From Chitinophagaceae bacterium (GTDB lineage Bacteria > Bacteroidota > Bacteroidia > Chitinophagales > Chitinophagaceae): a stretch of 7,431 nucleotides of DNA. The notes below the pieces were generated by a model. The model was given only the letters and a program-made list of their open reading frames with translations, was not told the DNA's origin and made no database searches. How positions within the stretch are numbered: position 1 is the stretch's first letter; each line of letters begins with the position of its first letter. Location of the stretch: the NCBI GenBank assembly GCA_003132765.1, contig PKYU01000529.1, forward strand, positions 8,061 to 15,491. The letters run 5' to 3'. Below are positions 7,128-7,431 of this stretch, piece after piece. A program made the translations under genes and the position numbers.

Positions 7128-7431
7128 GGGCATCTCTAATAACTCACTTTTTTGATGATTGATTTTTAGCGAGTTTATTTTTGATGCATATTGGGTCTTT
7201 AATTTGCTTTTTATAGTCTTTTCAGGGATAGTTTTAATCTTTATTGCCCATTTTTTTTAGTTTGGGCATACTTATCTCATCAACTTTTTAATTCTACCTT
7301 CAACTGAACTAACCTCCATAGATTGTAAGTAAGATTCATCAACCCAATGGCTGCTGTATTCCTGGCAATACTTCGGTAGTGCAAGTTCATCTCATTCAAG
7401 GTATTGGTCATAAAGCCAAATATATGTTCTA
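7128..7431 (-). mobile_element. 3' end of an IS5/IS4-like insertion sequence (partial)
   Basis: The transposase C-terminus at 7280-7431 shows that an insertion sequence enters from the right edge. Downstream of its stop lies about 150 bases of non-coding tail. I place the outer end near 7128, where gggcatctctaataactc begins, because it resembles the terminal repeats of such elements (GGG followed by a CTCTAATAA-type run). An AT-rich stretch that looks native follows immediately to the left. The tail also contains a 6-bp inverted repeat, tgccca at 7245-7250 and tgggca at 7263-7268. The other end is outside the window, so neither the terminal repeat nor a target duplication can be confirmed. 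The boundary is approximate. Confidence 0.5.
7280..7431 (-). CDS. Transposase C-terminus, IS5/IS4-like DDE family (partial)
   Basis: Forty-nine codons enter from the right edge and end at the stop at 7280-7282. The fragment begins EHIFGFMTNTL and continues with SIARNTAAIGLMNLTYNLWR. The pairing of (V/I)EH-FGFM with a later R-x-x-AAIGLMNLTYNL is characteristic of IS5-related DDE transposases. The glutamate at the very edge (codon 7427-7429) is probably the catalytic E of the DDE triad. The visible part has no stop or frameshift and ends at a normal distance after the NLTYN segment, so the gene may be intact beyond the window. It points towards the polysaccharide genes in the same direction as they are transcribed. 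The exact IS subgroup cannot be set from 49 residues. Confidence 0.85.
   Translation of the reverse strand, partial: EHIFGFMTNTLNEMNLHYRSIARNTAAIGLMNLTYNLWRLVQLKVELKS

Noticed and set aside
7245..7268. Inverted repeat tgccca / tgggca with a 12-base loop
   Set aside because: The stem is short, the loop long and T-rich, and no T-tract follows it in the transcribed direction. It is noted only as part of the IS tail.
1..7431. CRISPR arrays, tRNA or rRNA genes, toxin-antitoxin or phage-defence genes
   Set aside because: I looked on both strands for repeat-spacer patterns, tRNA-like sequence and defence motifs, and saw none. Every intact gene belongs to a glycan-assembly family or is the transposase end.

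Overview
The window is AT-rich (about one third G+C by eye, not counted) and looks like a surface-polysaccharide (O-antigen, capsule or exopolysaccharide) biosynthesis locus from a member of the Bacteroidota. The assignment to that phylum is inference. It rests on the near absence of Shine-Dalgarno sequences before the starts, a TTG-N19-TAnnTTTG type promoter candidate, and the style of the proteins.

All convincing genes lie on the minus strand, so the locus is transcribed from right to left. At the right edge is the 3' end of an IS5/IS4-like insertion sequence: the last 49 codons of a DDE transposase, followed by a tail ending near 7128. A 160-base AT-rich leader (6968-7127) then precedes a tight row of five genes: a GT-B glycosyltransferase (5777-6967), a polytopic Wzy/O-antigen-ligase-like membrane protein (4383-5744), a polysaccharide deacetylase (3249-4298), a GT2 glycosyltransferase (2134-3189) and a GT4 glycosyltransferase (879-2132). 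Gaps are 32, 84, 59 and 1 bases, so one operon is likely.

The row is followed by a 487-base break (392-878). Its right half holds the eroded remains of what appears to be a hexapeptide-repeat acetyltransferase on the same strand (587-830). Its left half contains a candidate Bacteroidota promoter but no recognisable gene. Then the N-terminal 130 codons of another glycosyltransferase (1-391) run off the left edge.

Working model (inference): the glycosyltransferases build a lipid-linked oligosaccharide repeat in the cytoplasm. The deacetylase removes an N- or O-acetyl group from a sugar, and the Wzy-like protein polymerises or ligates the product at the outer face of the inner membrane. No flippase, chain-length regulator, export gene or sugar-nucleotide gene is visible, so these must lie outside the window. 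The lost acetyltransferase and the flanking insertion sequence suggest that the locus, and perhaps the acetylation pattern of its polymer, has been remodelled. I see no defence system, CRISPR array, RNA gene or clearly novel machinery here.
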